A DNA stretch of 64,000 bases from Alistipes sp. (GCA_022511345.1 JAFLRR010000002.1:1-64000), one strand, 5' to 3'; shown: positions 1-9,407, numbered from the stretch's first letter. Numbers and translations: made by a program. The notes: a model not told the origin generated them from the sequence alone.

Positions 1-273
1 ACGCAGTACATTGTCCGGTCGATTCATTTCTGCGGTGGCGATAAGAAAGAGTTTGAAGCGTGGCGTAAAGGACTGGGCAATCTGTTCAATTCGAGCGCAA
101 AGACCAAGAAGAAAGCACAGGATACGCTGCGTATCGAATTCTCTGATGAAATTTGGGAAACGCTGTACGGCTTCACTTCCGAGCCGATAGCATACGAGCC
201 CGGACGCCAAATCGCCGTCCGTGTAATATCCCAGTTCGGCGAAGAATCCTCAAAAGTATTGACGATAGAATAA
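1..273 (+). CDS. C-terminal end of a probable site-specific DNA methyltransferase (partial)
   Basis: Only the last 90 residues are in the window; the frame is open from base 1 to the TAA at 271-273. The tail contains VRSIHFCGG and ends IAVRVISQFGEESSKVLTIE. This resembles the C-terminal tails of some adenine-specific methyltransferases of restriction systems, where a segment like IAVKVINxxGDEVxKV closes the protein. That match is from memory and no catalytic motif is visible, so the assignment is tentative. The next gene starts 8 bases downstream on the same strand, suggesting co-transcription. If correct, this is the modification arm of a restriction system whose remainder lies left of the window. 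A helicase or nuclease subunit is the alternative. Confidence 0.4.
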   Translation, partial: TQYIVRSIHFCGGDKKEFEAWRKGLGNLFNSSAKTKKKAQDTLRIEFSDEIWETLYGFTSEPIAYEPGRQIAVRVISQFGEESSKVLTIE

Positions 274-281
274 AATAGAGT

Positions 282-1112
282 ATGTTTCAAGCAAATGTCT
301 TAAATATAATGATTGCGGGGCCCTCTGATGTGCTTCCGGAGGTCGAATGTGTCAAAAGCGCAATCTATGAGTGGAATGAAGTGAATGCACCAACTTACAA
401 TATGGTATTGCGTCCGATACATTGGTCATCATCTTCGTTCCCGTCGATGTCATCAGGAGATGGACAAGCAGCTATCAATAAGCAACTTGTAGAAACAAGC
501 GATGTCCTGATATGTCTGTTTGGTCAAAGATTAGGCAGTCCTACCCCTCGTTCCCAAAGTGGTACGGTAGAGGAGATAGAACTTCATCGTAAATCAGGGA
601 AAGAAGTAATGGTTTTCTTTAAAGAAACTATTGACTCTAACTGCGACTTAGAACAATTAGTTAATCTCATAGAGTTCAAATCTTATCTTGAGAAAAAAGG
701 ATTGCTGGGTTCGTATAACGATGTTAATCATCTAAAAGGTGAAATAAGTCGAAGACTGACTCTATTCATTAATAGTATTGTTAAATCATTATTGGCACTC
801 CCACCTGTACAGAATCCATCTAAACAGGAGGTGCCAACGGCAACATTTAGCGAGGAAGAGATAGAAAGATTACGCTTATGGTGCGCTTCGGATAGCAATT
901 TCTACAACAAGATAAACTTCGAAGGTGGAGGATGTATATATTTGCTTGGAGGTCATCAGTATGAAGTATCATCAGGCCGTGATATCGCTCGTTGGAGCAA
1001 ATTTATTAAGACTCTATTAGAACAAGGTCTGATCGAATACACAGGACAATACACCTCACAGCGAGAACCGTTATACCAATTAACGAGTAAAGCATATGAA
1101 ATGTTTTCGTAG
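282..1112 (+). CDS. DUF4062-like protein with C-terminal winged-helix-like domain
   Basis: 276 residues. The N-terminal ~130 residues (LNIMIAGPSDV, later SDVLICLFGQRLGSPT and SGTVEEIELHRKSGKEVMVFF in separate parts) match the pattern of DUF4062-type proteins, which have a TIR-like or nucleoside-deoxyribosyltransferase-like alpha/beta fold. The SGTxEE element sits where such folds carry an active-site Glu, but catalysis is inference. A linker with VPTATFSEEE leads to a ~80-residue C-terminal part ending in a predicted winged helix (FIKTLLEQGLIEYTG). The gene lies 8 bp after a probable methyltransferase and 18 bp before a membrane-protein gene, on one strand. DUF4062-like domains occur in bacterial defence proteins, so an effector or sensor role is plausible. 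The gene is AT-rich relative to the core chromosome. Confidence 0.55.
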   Translation: MFQANVLNIMIAGPSDVLPEVECVKSAIYEWNEVNAPTYNMVLRPIHWSSSSFPSMSSGDGQAAINKQLVETSDVLICLFGQRLGSPTPRSQSGTVEEIELHRKSGKEVMVFFKETIDSNCDLEQLVNLIEFKSYLEKKGLLGSYNDVNHLKGEISRRLTLFINSIVKSLLALPPVQNPSKQEVPTATFSEEEIERLRLWCASDSNFYNKINFEGGGCIYLLGGHQYEVSSGRDIARWSKFIKTLLEQGLIEYTGQYTSQREPLYQLTSKAYEMFS

Positions 1113-1130
1113 TAGTAAGTAAAGCATAGA

Positions 1131-1715
1131 ATGTTTATGGAGAAATATGGATATATCTTTATAGTAGCACCACTCATTTTTGGAATGGTAATAGGTTGGA
1201 TTACATTCTACTTCATACGTCTGTATAAAGAGTATACTGTTCAAAATCTATTAAAGACGGTATCAGTTTTTATCGGAGGTGTTGGAATCTGTTCGATATT
1301 ATTTGCTGTTGGCTCTGATATAGCGGGTGTATCACTTATGTATTATTTACTTGGATGTGCTGTCGGATTCATATTACATATTGTATATCAACTCATTATA
1401 TCTATATCTTTCCAGAATAAGTTTTGTAGGACATGGGATCAATATGTAATACTGTCATCATGTAATATTCCGATGGAGGATAGAGATACAATTCGCCGAA
1501 ATGGAATAAATGCAACAAGATTAGTCGAATGTTTTAGTCTTTTGGAGGAAGCAAAAATCAGTGAGGAAGAATTTATCGAATATATAAAGTCGTGCCCTAT
1601 AACTAAGGCTGAATACGATAGGATGTGTCAGGTAGATGAACAATATTTTTTGCTAACGGATAAAATAATAACTTATATCGGAGCAAAAGGCCTTTGTAAA
1701 TATTTCAAGGATTAA
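1131..1715 (+). CDS. Membrane protein of unknown function
   Basis: 194 residues, not recognised. There are three to four hydrophobic segments in the N-terminal half (around residues 6-27, 42-60, 65-100), then a soluble C-terminal ~95 residues rich in Glu, Asp and Lys (for example LLEEAKISEEEFIEYI), probably cytoplasmic. ATG codons at 1131 and 1137 are both possible starts. It follows the DUF4062-like gene by 18 bp and precedes the RhuM gene by 6 bp, so it is likely in one transcript. The pairing of a soluble TIR-like protein with a small membrane protein recalls effector/pore arrangements in defence operons, but nothing in the sequence proves this. Base composition is AT-rich, as in its neighbours. 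Confidence 0.5.
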   Translation: MFMEKYGYIFIVAPLIFGMVIGWITFYFIRLYKEYTVQNLLKTVSVFIGGVGICSILFAVGSDIAGVSLMYYLLGCAVGFILHIVYQLIISISFQNKFCRTWDQYVILSSCNIPMEDRDTIRRNGINATRLVECFSLLEEAKISEEEFIEYIKSCPITKAEYDRMCQVDEQYFLLTDKIITYIGAKGLCKYFKD

Positions 1716-1721
1716 AAGATA

Positions 1722-2705
1722 ATGGAAGATAACAAAATAATTATCTATCAGGACGATAACGAGATAACGCGGGTGTCGGTTCGCTTTGCTGATGAGGATT
1801 TGTGGCTTACTCAAAAGCAGTTGGCAGAGATATACGATACAACGCAGGAGAATATCTCTATGCACATCACAAGCATATATCGCGATGGGGAGCTGGCGCA
1901 AGATCGAACTTATAAGAAATTCTTATTAGTTCGTGCAGAAGGCTCTCGGCAGGTCAAACGCAACATAGACCATTACAACCTCGATATGATTATCGCATTG
2001 GGTTATCGTGTGCAATCTCAAGTGGCGACACGTTTTCGCCGCTGGGCAACACAACGACTGCACGAGTATATTCAGAAAGGCTTTGCGATGGATGATGAGC
2101 GGCTCAAGCAGGGCGGTAACCGCTACTTCCGCGAACTCTTGCAACGCATTCGCGATATACGCAGCAGTGAGCGCAATTTCTATCAGCAGGTGACGGACAT
2201 CTATGCTACGGCAGTCGATTATGACCCGCGCAGCGATATGACCAAGACTTTCTTCGCTACGGTTCAGAACAAACTGCATTATGCTGTTCACGAGAATACC
2301 GCAGCAGAAGTCATCTACAATAGGGTGGATAATGAAAAACCCTTTGTCGGAATGACCAACTTCAAAGGTAACTATGTGACCAAAGACGATGTGAAGATTG
2401 CCAAAAACTACCTGTCAGAGATCGAGTTGCAGCGACTAAACTTGTTGGTGTCTGGATTCTTGGACTTCGCAGAATTCCAAGCATTGGAAATGAATCCGAT
2501 GACGATGAAAGATTGGATAGAAACACTCGACAATCAAATCATTGCGAATAAACGCAAGGTACTGATGGGCAAAGGAGCTATCTCCCATAAAGAGGCGATA
2601 GAAAAGGCTGAAAAGGAGTTTGAGATATACCGCCAGCGCGAGATGAGCCTGTTCGAGAGTGATTTTGATAGGGCTGTTAAGTTGTTGAAAGGAAAAGATG
2701 AGTAG
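1722..2705 (+). CDS. RhuM family protein
   Basis: 327 residues, about the usual length for the RhuM family (COG3943). The conserved N-terminal block is present: VRFADEDLWLTQKQLAEIYD followed by TTQENISMHI, a helix-turn-helix-like segment, then NLDMIIALGYRVQS and the RRWATQRLHEYI motif near residue 105. The C-terminal half is helical and charged. RhuM was named from a Salmonella pathogenicity island; its molecular role is not established, and homologues are common inside restriction-modification loci and other islands of Bacteroidetes. It lies 6 bp after the membrane-protein gene and 11 bp before the ATPase gene. GC content is higher than in its two neighbours, suggesting separately acquired parts. 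Confidence 0.85.
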   Translation: MEDNKIIIYQDDNEITRVSVRFADEDLWLTQKQLAEIYDTTQENISMHITSIYRDGELAQDRTYKKFLLVRAEGSRQVKRNIDHYNLDMIIALGYRVQSQVATRFRRWATQRLHEYIQKGFAMDDERLKQGGNRYFRELLQRIRDIRSSERNFYQQVTDIYATAVDYDPRSDMTKTFFATVQNKLHYAVHENTAAEVIYNRVDNEKPFVGMTNFKGNYVTKDDVKIAKNYLSEIELQRLNLLVSGFLDFAEFQALEMNPMTMKDWIETLDNQIIANKRKVLMGKGAISHKEAIEKAEKEFEIYRQREMSLFESDFDRAVKLLKGKDE

Positions 2706-2716
2706 AATCTTGCTCA

Positions 2717-4729
2717 ATGACTCAGCTATATAATGGAAGGACGGTTACTATGAACATGGGAATATTAAGTCGTATTTTTAAAAGAAGAAAGAGTATGAAT
2801 GGCGCTATTGTAGGTATTGAGAATAGGGATAATCCCATTATAGGTAGTGTAAAGAATTATATTAAGATGGATAATTCCGGTGCATTATTGGTTATTGGAG
2901 ACTGGGGATGCGGGAAAACATATTTCTTTAAAAACACATTAGCCGAAGAGTTAAAGAGAGAAGGTAGAATGTTAGTTATGGTTTCTCTATTTGGTATACA
3001 TGAACTCAAAGAGATTCCAGAACGTTTGCTGTATGCATATCTTAATAGTAGTGGAGGCAAAAATAACAATGGAAAATGGATAGAGAATTTGAAAAACATA
3101 GCTGATTCAATACCGAAAATAAAAGAGTATATAAATATTGATAAACTTTTCCTAGGACGAGGTCTTTATTCGTTCATTCCTAAGGATAGAATTGTTATAT
3201 GCTTTGATGACTTAGAAAGACTTATTAAATCAATTACTATTAACGAAGTTTTGGGAACAATTAACGATCTTGTAGAAAACTACGGATTTAAAGTAATTGT
3301 CATAGCGAATGAGGGATTTGTAAATCAATCAAAAGATAAAACAGAGTTAGTATTCAAAGAAAAGGTTATAGAAAAGACCATTGCGTTTACGCCTGACACT
3401 TTGAGTATCTTTAATAAACTGGTGAAATCATATAATAATGAAGGTTTTACAGGATATATGGCTCGACCAGAGATTCAATCAACCATTAATCCGAGTGCAG
3501 GACTTTCGCTATTATCTTCGAAATATAAAAAGAACATTCTAAATATCAGGATTCTAAAATTTGCCATAAAACATTTTTATCCTGTTTTCCAATACTATGA
3601 GGATAAAGAGTGTGAGCATAAAGATATAAAGTTGCAGAGTTACTGGGATTTTATATTGGCAATCTCTATCGAATATAAAATTAACAACATCTCCTTTGAA
3701 GATAATCGAACACTTGACAACCAATATAGCAATGTTATAGACTTCGATTTTGATAACCATACGGAAGCCGAACAATTATTTGATGAAGACCTTGATGACA
3801 CATCAACAGATAATGAGAACAAACAACAGGCGGATGCGTCTTATTCAAAGAAGTTCTATGAGAAATACTTTGTGAAGCGGGAGAAATATCCAATCTTTCA
3901 TAAAGAACTATATAACTACGTAACAGGCGGAATAGAACCTAATTATGAGGAATTAAATACCAATATGGACTCTGCGTTAAAAAATTACATACATGTAGAG
4001 AATCCTGCACACACATTATTGTCTCAATTATTAATGGGGATATGGAGATTTACAAATGAAGATATCGCAAATAAATTACGTGAGTTGCATTTATATGTGA
4101 AAAAGGGGGAATTGGAAGATTATGTTTCATACATGAATGCATATACATATCTGTATGGATATAAGGAAATACTGCCGATATCTAAAGACGATTTAGACAC
4201 AGATATTAGAACTGGTATTGATATTTTTAACAAGACTATAAAGAATGTGTCATTTTTAACTAAGCAAGGTCTGCAAATGGTAAAATCTGGCATACCTGAA
4301 TGCACTCAATGGGTGTTCTCATATATTCAAACGGAATTATCTTCTATAGAGGAGGAGCAATTTAGAGATGAAGTCACAATTTTGGAGCGGAACTTTGAAG
4401 AAAATTTTGACGAATTTATGACATGTTTCATTATACAGCCAAGTTCTACACCCAAATATTATAGTACTCCAATATTGCATCACTTAAGAAAAGAATGTAT
4501 TGAGCGGAAAGTGCATAATCTTGAGCCAAATGATGTTATTACTCTTCAGCATTTAATTGAAGAAAGGTATATTAAGAACTCAGGTGTTGATCTATACAAT
4601 GAGGAAAAAATATTTTTGGATAGACTGAAAGCGGCAATAGACGGTTTGGAGCTCAGAAATGATAAGATGTCAGATGTGATGATTGCTCGCCAATTGAAAC
4701 CAACAATAAACAAATTATTTACTGAATAA
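2717..4729 (+). CDS. P-loop NTPase, KAP-like
   Basis: 670 residues. Walker A is GDWGCGKT at residues 61-68. Walker B is IVICFDDLERL at about 158-168, where the paired Asp and following Glu fit a KAP/STAND-like ATPase. The region before Walker A (NPIIGSVKNYIK) is typical of KAP-type proteins. The rest is AT-rich and alpha-helical, with an acidic stretch near residue 350. ATG at 2717 gives the full frame; ATG codons at 2750 and 2756 are alternatives. KAP-family ATPases often sit at membranes and several appear in antiphage loci; the adjacent membrane protein (1131-1715) is a possible partner. It ends the plus-strand cargo run. Specific function is not recognisable. Confidence 0.65.
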   Translation: MTQLYNGRTVTMNMGILSRIFKRRKSMNGAIVGIENRDNPIIGSVKNYIKMDNSGALLVIGDWGCGKTYFFKNTLAEELKREGRMLVMVSLFGIHELKEIPERLLYAYLNSSGGKNNNGKWIENLKNIADSIPKIKEYINIDKLFLGRGLYSFIPKDRIVICFDDLERLIKSITINEVLGTINDLVENYGFKVIVIANEGFVNQSKDKTELVFKEKVIEKTIAFTPDTLSIFNKLVKSYNNEGFTGYMARPEIQSTINPSAGLSLLSSKYKKNILNIRILKFAIKHFYPVFQYYEDKECEHKDIKLQSYWDFILAISIEYKINNISFEDNRTLDNQYSNVIDFDFDNHTEAEQLFDEDLDDTSTDNENKQQADASYSKKFYEKYFVKREKYPIFHKELYNYVTGGIEPNYEELNTNMDSALKNYIHVENPAHTLLSQLLMGIWRFTNEDIANKLRELHLYVKKGELEDYVSYMNAYTYLYGYKEILPISKDDLDTDIRTGIDIFNKTIKNVSFLTKQGLQMVKSGIPECTQWVFSYIQTELSSIEEEQFRDEVTILERNFEENFDEFMTCFIIQPSSTPKYYSTPILHHLRKECIERKVHNLEPNDVITLQHLIEERYIKNSGVDLYNEEKIFLDRLKAAIDGLELRNDKMSDVMIARQLKPTINKLFTE

Positions 4730-5657
4730 CCAACTCTATTCTTTGGAAAAAAGACAGAGAACCCTCAAATTATTATATTTGATGTACAATAGATAATCCA
4801 TCAGTTTGCCAGTTGAGTAAATGACGAAGCAGTTGTGTCTGTCCACTTGAATATGTTGGCGAAAAGGCTATGAATGGTTGTTTGCATTCACAATGACGAC
4901 ATTATTCCAGAAGTGTTATTTATCCATACGAAAGTCGTATCGAAAAAGTTCAACGGCTTGTATGCTGGTTGGTAGTGTGACCTGTCGGATAATCCAGATA
5001 TGATTTGTCAACTGGCACGACAAGTGGACAACACACTATGCTGTATTTCCGCCAGACAGCGTTCGATAATATCTCTGATGAGATGGCGCAATAGCAATGA
5101 TGATGTTTGCGGAGCAATCAATGGACTTTGCTGGTCGGCTTCCATCAAGACAGGCATCGGATATGCGAAGTCTCGTTTCCGACATTGCCTCGAAGTCGTC
5201 AATGACCAGTCGGAGCATCGTTGTGAAGACTCTGGCGACCTCTGTAACGGCTCACATAGCAAGATGGAATACGACCGACTGATTGAACGCCTTAAACGCG
5301 GCGTATAGCGATTATCTCCTCTCGGTGGAAGGAATACTGCCAGCCGGATACTCGTGCTAAAATGGACACTATATGCCGCCTCTGCTTGCAGATTGAGTGG
5401 CATCGCTCCCGAAGTCGTCAGACGGGAGGGGTATTAGGCTCCCCCAAGAAAAATTTTGTGGACAACGGGCAAGCCCGCAGCAAAATTTTCTTTGTACAAG
5501 AGGGGAAAGGGGAACAAACCCCATACAAGAGGCATATTGCCGGTATGAGTTCGTGGCAGAGCCATACGATTGTGTATAGCGTCTGCCCCGATACCCGAAC
5601 CCGCAAACTTTACGATATTGCGATATATACTCCTGCCGAATAAAGTCAAGTTGCGCG
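4730..5657. other. 0.9-kb stretch without a convincing gene, probably decayed element DNA
   Basis: No reading frame here looks like a real protein: the longest (about 100-130 codons) are overlapping frames on both strands with atypical composition. In elements organised like the neighbouring module, primase and mobilisation genes usually follow the RepA-like ATPase, so this may be where they were lost. The only clear structure is a nested inverted repeat at 5424-5489, listed separately. GC content is intermediate between the AT-rich cargo to the left and the module to the right. Confidence 0.5.
5424..5489. repeat. Nested inverted repeats, oriT-like by position
   Basis: Three palindromic layers are visible. 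GGGAG (5424-5428) pairs with CTCCC (5439-5443). AAAATTTTG (5450-5458) pairs with CAAAATTTT (5481-5489). Inside the second lies a short hairpin, CGGGC-AA-GCCCG (5466-5477). There is no clear T-tract, so this is not an obvious intrinsic terminator. It lies downstream of the element ATPase gene, where mobilisable Bacteroides elements usually keep mob genes and an origin of transfer. The oriT reading is inference from position only. Confidence 0.35.
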
Positions 5658-6728
5658 TCAATAGTGATAGTCTGCCAGAAAAGAGTAGTCGCTGCCGACC
5701 CGTTCAATCATCCGTTTGTTCTTTAAGAACTTGGCGAGCACGACGGCTTTGTTGTAGTTGAGACGGAATCCCTCGGCCTCATATGCAGCCTGCAATGCCG
5801 GTATCAGATTCTCGTACTTACTGACTACTCCATTGGCAAACGCATTGGACAACGCCCGTCGGTGTGCGTCTTCGGGAATCTCTTTGTACGGGTCGAACGG
5901 CTCTTTTTTCGGTCGTCCGGCGTGAGATTCTTTCGGCTCGTAATCCTCGACAAGTTCGGGCAGCGACTGCTCGTTGATGCGAAATCCGAAAGGCGCAAAA
6001 TCCATCGCACGGATGTGAAGTGCCTCTACTTTGCTGATGTCTTTGTCCACTTTGTCTTTCTCGACAAGTATCACAGTTTCCGCTTTGTTGTTCAGTTCCG
6101 TGCCAATATGACCGCGTGCATTTTCATCGCCTTTGTTCTGGTGGAGAATAGTGTGCAGATGTATCTGCCGTTCGTCAGTCCACTGCATCAGTTTGGAGAT
6201 AATACAGGTCGCTTCGCCGGGCGAATTGATGTCATAGACCAAGTCGCGTATGCCGTCGATGAGGACGAGTCCCAATCCCTCCGTCTGATATATGGCAGTC
6301 TCAACAATGGCAATACGTTCATCGGGCGTAAACTTTCGCAGGGCAAGAAACTGAATGCGGTCGCAGTCCGTTTCGGGCGGCAGACCTGCCAATCGCAGGA
6401 TTCGCTTCATTACCTTCAAGCAGTGATAGGGACTTTGCTCCGTATCGACATAAAGAATTTTTTGCTTGTCGGCAGGAAGCTCCGCAGAATATCCCAACAC
6501 TTTGCCGCCGGATAACGCAGCCGCAACCATAGCGGAGAGGTTGAAGGTCTTTTTGCTCTTGGCCTTGCCAATCGATGCGCTGAAATTCCCCAGCGTCCCG
6601 ATAACGGTATCGTTCACTCTCAACACTTCAGGAGATTTCTCATAGTTGCCCGATACGCTGAGTACGGACTGTTGCCACAGCAGAAGCGCATCTTCTGTCG
6701 TGAGCTGCTTTCTTTCACGATACTCCAT
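5658..6728 (-). CDS. RepA-like AAA/RecA-fold ATPase of an integrative element
   Basis: 356 residues. A RecA-like core begins near residue 45 with GNFSASIGKAKSKKT, a Walker A variant, and continues to Walker B GLGLVLIDGIRDL. A TILHQNKG segment followed by RGHIGTELNNKAET fits hexameric RepA/DnaB-like plasmid ATPases. The C-terminal ~90 residues look like a small helical DNA-binding or partner domain. Such ATPases are typical of mobilisable integrative elements in Bacteroidetes, where they are thought to help replicate or process the excised circle. It lies 3 bp after the small HTH gene in the same direction, hence one transcript. The Walker A is unusual (K-S-K-K-T rather than G-x-G-K-T), as in other members of this group. 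Confidence 0.75.
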   Translation of the reverse strand: MEYRERKQLTTEDALLLWQQSVLSVSGNYEKSPEVLRVNDTVIGTLGNFSASIGKAKSKKTFNLSAMVAAALSGGKVLGYSAELPADKQKILYVDTEQSPYHCLKVMKRILRLAGLPPETDCDRIQFLALRKFTPDERIAIVETAIYQTEGLGLVLIDGIRDLVYDINSPGEATCIISKLMQWTDERQIHLHTILHQNKGDENARGHIGTELNNKAETVILVEKDKVDKDISKVEALHIRAMDFAPFGFRINEQSLPELVEDYEPKESHAGRPKKEPFDPYKEIPEDAHRRALSNAFANGVVSKYENLIPALQAAYEAEGFRLNYNKAVVLAKFLKNKRMIERVGSDYSFLADYHY

Positions 6729-6731
6729 AGC

Positions 6732-7109
6732 CTACCAGTTTTTTGGATTGGGTTTGCGACGGTGCGATGCGAGCACCACATCGTTTTGTTCCTCCGGTGT
6801 AAGCGGTACGGGATTCCTACGTCCGCACTCCAACCAACGGTCCAGCTCGTCCAGATAGATGTAGTAACGCTTGCCCTGCTTGACGGCGGGTATCTCGCCG
6901 CGCTCCACTTTGTAATAGAATGTGGCAGCAGGCATCTTCAAATATTCGCACGCTTCTTTGACGGTCAGAGGAACGTGCCTGTTCTCTTTCTCGGCTGACG
7001 GCATTGCAGCGAGTTTCTGCCGCAGCACTTCTTCCAGACTCTCGACCTTGTCGACAAGTCGGCTGATGACCATCGGAAGGTCATTGAATGTGATTTCTGT
7101 CTTACACAT
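6732..7109 (-). CDS. Helix-turn-helix (excisionase-like) DNA-binding protein
   Basis: 125 residues from the ATG at 7109; the frame stays open to an upstream ATG at 7148, but the added residues look unlike coding sequence. An N-terminal coiled-coil-like segment (MVISRLVDKVESLEEVLRQK) precedes an HTH_17/MerR-type domain: LTVKEACEYLKMPAATFYYK, then GEIPAVKQGKRYYIYLDELD. This is the standard small HTH protein that accompanies a RepA-like ATPase in Bacteroidetes integrative elements, where it may act as recombination directionality factor or repressor. It is followed after 3 bp by the ATPase gene. Confidence 0.75.
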   Translation of the reverse strand: MCKTEITFNDLPMVISRLVDKVESLEEVLRQKLAAMPSAEKENRHVPLTVKEACEYLKMPAATFYYKVERGEIPAVKQGKRYYIYLDELDRWLECGRRNPVPLTPEEQNDVVLASHRRKPNPKNW

Positions 7110-7232
7110 AATTGAAACATTTAATTGGTTTAACTCGCTGCAAACCAACCTAATGAATCAATGCTTAAAAGAAATGTAAGAACTAATTGCGTTGTCAGCG
7201 GCAACTAATTGTCAATGACCTTATAGCGTCCT

Positions 7233-8009
7233 CTAAACGGCAACTCTCAACCCCGTTTCATCCTCATAATGGAAGCGATAATCGCCATCGTCAGGAACAT
7301 CTATGCGGATATAACTGGGGACGGTGTCGCGCAGATTGGCTTCGAGGTACTCGATGGAGGCGTTCTGCAACTCGACAGGGAATGATGCCTTGATAAAAAC
7401 GGCTCTTTCGCGGTGGGGGATTCCGAGACGCTCGCCGATATTCCACGACAGATGCCGCAGGTCGGGAGATTTCAGTTTCTTCTCCATATCGGAACGCAGC
7501 GGCTCATATTCGTCGAAACGGTTGTAGGCCATTCGCTCGATATTGCTGAGCAGCGTGGCGATGCTCTTCTTCGACAGACGGTCGGTCATCTTCTTCATAA
7601 TGTATTCGTTGATAGCCTGCAAAGTATCGAGTCGCTTTTGGGCATCTTTGCGTTGTGCTTCCGCAAGCATATCTTCGTACTTGTTCAGGCACGAACGGAT
7701 AAGGTCGGGATTGGAGGGTTGAGGCTCGTCCGGCTGTGGAACTTGTTCCGCCGTGGACGATACGACCGTTACGGCAAGAGCCGGAGCCGTCGAGCCGTTC
7801 AAGTCTTTGATGACTCCCGAAAGGAACTTGCTGACAAGACCATATGCCAAGACAAGCACGACGAAGGAGATAATGAATGTGGTAATGTCCAGCAAAATGT
7901 TGTGGTTGAACTTTTCGCTGAAATTGTATGCAGCCAGTGCCGACATACTTGCGATGACCACACAAACGAGGCCACCGAACTGGGGAATGATTTGAGAACT
8001 TTTTGCCAT
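7233..8009 (-). CDS. Two-TM membrane protein of an integrative element, unknown function
   Basis: 258 residues, not recognised as a named family. Two hydrophobic helices lie at about residues 9-28 and 38-62. A Pro/Ser-rich linker (PQPDEPQPSNPD) and a soluble, charged, helical C-terminal domain of about 160 residues follow. It sits between the integrase and small HTH genes, all on the minus strand. A TAnnTTTG-like box (TAACTTTG on the minus strand, about 8038-8045) lies just upstream, so it may have its own promoter. A 19-bp sequence just before its start codon is nearly repeated beside mnmE (see findings). A membrane role during transfer or in exclusion is possible but unproven. Confidence 0.55.
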   Translation of the reverse strand: MAKSSQIIPQFGGLVCVVIASMSALAAYNFSEKFNHNILLDITTFIISFVVLVLAYGLVSKFLSGVIKDLNGSTAPALAVTVVSSTAEQVPQPDEPQPSNPDLIRSCLNKYEDMLAEAQRKDAQKRLDTLQAINEYIMKKMTDRLSKKSIATLLSNIERMAYNRFDEYEPLRSDMEKKLKSPDLRHLSWNIGERLGIPHRERAVFIKASFPVELQNASIEYLEANLRDTVPSYIRIDVPDDGDYRFHYEDETGLRVAV

Positions 8010-8175
8010 ATGCTTATAATTGTTATAGTTTGCTGATGCAAAGTTAGAGCGGCAAATACAGTTGCTCCTAAATATTCCCGAATATTCGACGAAAAATTAG
8101 CGTTTTTTAGGGCGAATGTTTGATTTTGAACTAAAAATTGAACTCAAATTTTCCCGGACAACAAAAAAGAGGCGA

Positions 8176-9300
8176 TTAAGCCTCCTTTTTGCGGGTGAGT
8201 GAAATGCGGTTGCTCGCTTCGCGTTTGTTGGTGTCGACGGTCTTGATGTATCGCTGTGTGGTGGTAATGCTTTTGTGCGCCATCATACTGCGAATGGTAG
8301 AAAGGTCTGTTCCGGCAGCCGCTTGTAAGGTAGCGAAAGTTCGACGATAGGAGTGAAAGGTAATATCCTTGTCGATGCCTGCCGAGCGAATCCAACGCTT
8401 CATCGGCGATTGCGTCCAGCTCCGCCGCAGCCCTTTGAAGACAAGTCCTGTTCCGCTGCCGCCGATAAGTTCCAATGCTTCTTCGCCGATAGGAATGATG
8501 TCTTCGGTCTGGGTCTTTTGCGTAATGATATGGACGCACTTGCCGCCCGCCGAATAGTCGACGATATCCTCCCAGCGCAGAGCCAGTATGTCGCTGATGC
8601 GCAAACTCGTAAGACAGGAGAACAGCGAAGCTGTTTTAAGCACAGGTATATCGCAGGGTGTTTCCACGAGCTTGTAGACATCATCGACCGAAAGAAAATC
8701 TTTCTTGACATCCACTGCCTCGATTTTATCTAAATAATCATTTACATTGGTGCGGAGCAAGTTGTTCTTATATACCATATTAAGAAAACCGCGAAAAGTA
8801 GACCAGTAGCCCGATGCGGAGTTTCGGGATATGAGTCGGTCGGGGTGTTTCAGCTGGCGGGCGTTGAGCAGATAGTCGCGGAAGCGGTTGCAGAGGTCTA
8901 CATCTATCTCCTCAAAGGTGCATTTACCGTGAACGAACTTCTTGAAATGCAGATAGACATACTCCCACTTGGGGTTCTGCTTGGGCAGCTGCTTGTGGAA
9001 GAACTCCAGAAAATCGCCTTTGAGACGGTTTTTGTCGAGGAAGTCGTAACGCTCGTTGACAATCGCCTCAAAACGGCGGCAGCGCACCGCCTCCGCTTTC
9101 TCTGCCATAGCGTCGTTGAAATCCCGCTCCCGTTTGTTCTTTGGTTTGGCATATACATAGATGCCGAGCGATTCGTGACGGATAACTTTCATCGTCTCTT
9201 TGTCTCTGTACCCCGGATAGTAATCCAGATAGTACGACAGCATCCCTTTCTTCAAAGGGCGCGTCCTCAATGTTACTGTTTTACATTCATGCATACTCAA
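8176..9300 (-). CDS. int: Tyrosine recombinase / integrase
   Basis: 374 residues. The N-terminal arm-binding and SAM-like core-binding regions (about 1-210) are followed by the catalytic domain. The first catalytic Arg is in TSLRISDILALRWEDI near residue 230. The HxxR box is HSYRRTFATLQ near 315. The second His is in MMAHKSITT near 342 and the nucleophile Tyr is in TTQRYIKTVD near 350. The complete R-H-R-H-Y set indicates an active enzyme. It belongs with the integrases of Bacteroidetes mobilisable and conjugative elements and probably catalyses site-specific integration of this island. It lies about 1.3 kb from the mnmE 3' end, the likely attachment site. Downstream is the two-TM protein gene; upstream is the multi-HTH gene. 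Confidence 0.92.
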   Translation of the reverse strand: MSMHECKTVTLRTRPLKKGMLSYYLDYYPGYRDKETMKVIRHESLGIYVYAKPKNKRERDFNDAMAEKAEAVRCRRFEAIVNERYDFLDKNRLKGDFLEFFHKQLPKQNPKWEYVYLHFKKFVHGKCTFEEIDVDLCNRFRDYLLNARQLKHPDRLISRNSASGYWSTFRGFLNMVYKNNLLRTNVNDYLDKIEAVDVKKDFLSVDDVYKLVETPCDIPVLKTASLFSCLTSLRISDILALRWEDIVDYSAGGKCVHIITQKTQTEDIIPIGEEALELIGGSGTGLVFKGLRRSWTQSPMKRWIRSAGIDKDITFHSYRRTFATLQAAAGTDLSTIRSMMAHKSITTTQRYIKTVDTNKREASNRISLTRKKEA

Positions 9301-9407
9301 ATACTTTTAATTATTGCTTGTTGCTCGGCAAACCTCGTCAATGAATCGCTGCTGAAACCGCACAGCGCAAACTAATTTGCAAATAATTATGGAGCGGGTA
9401 CAAAAGG

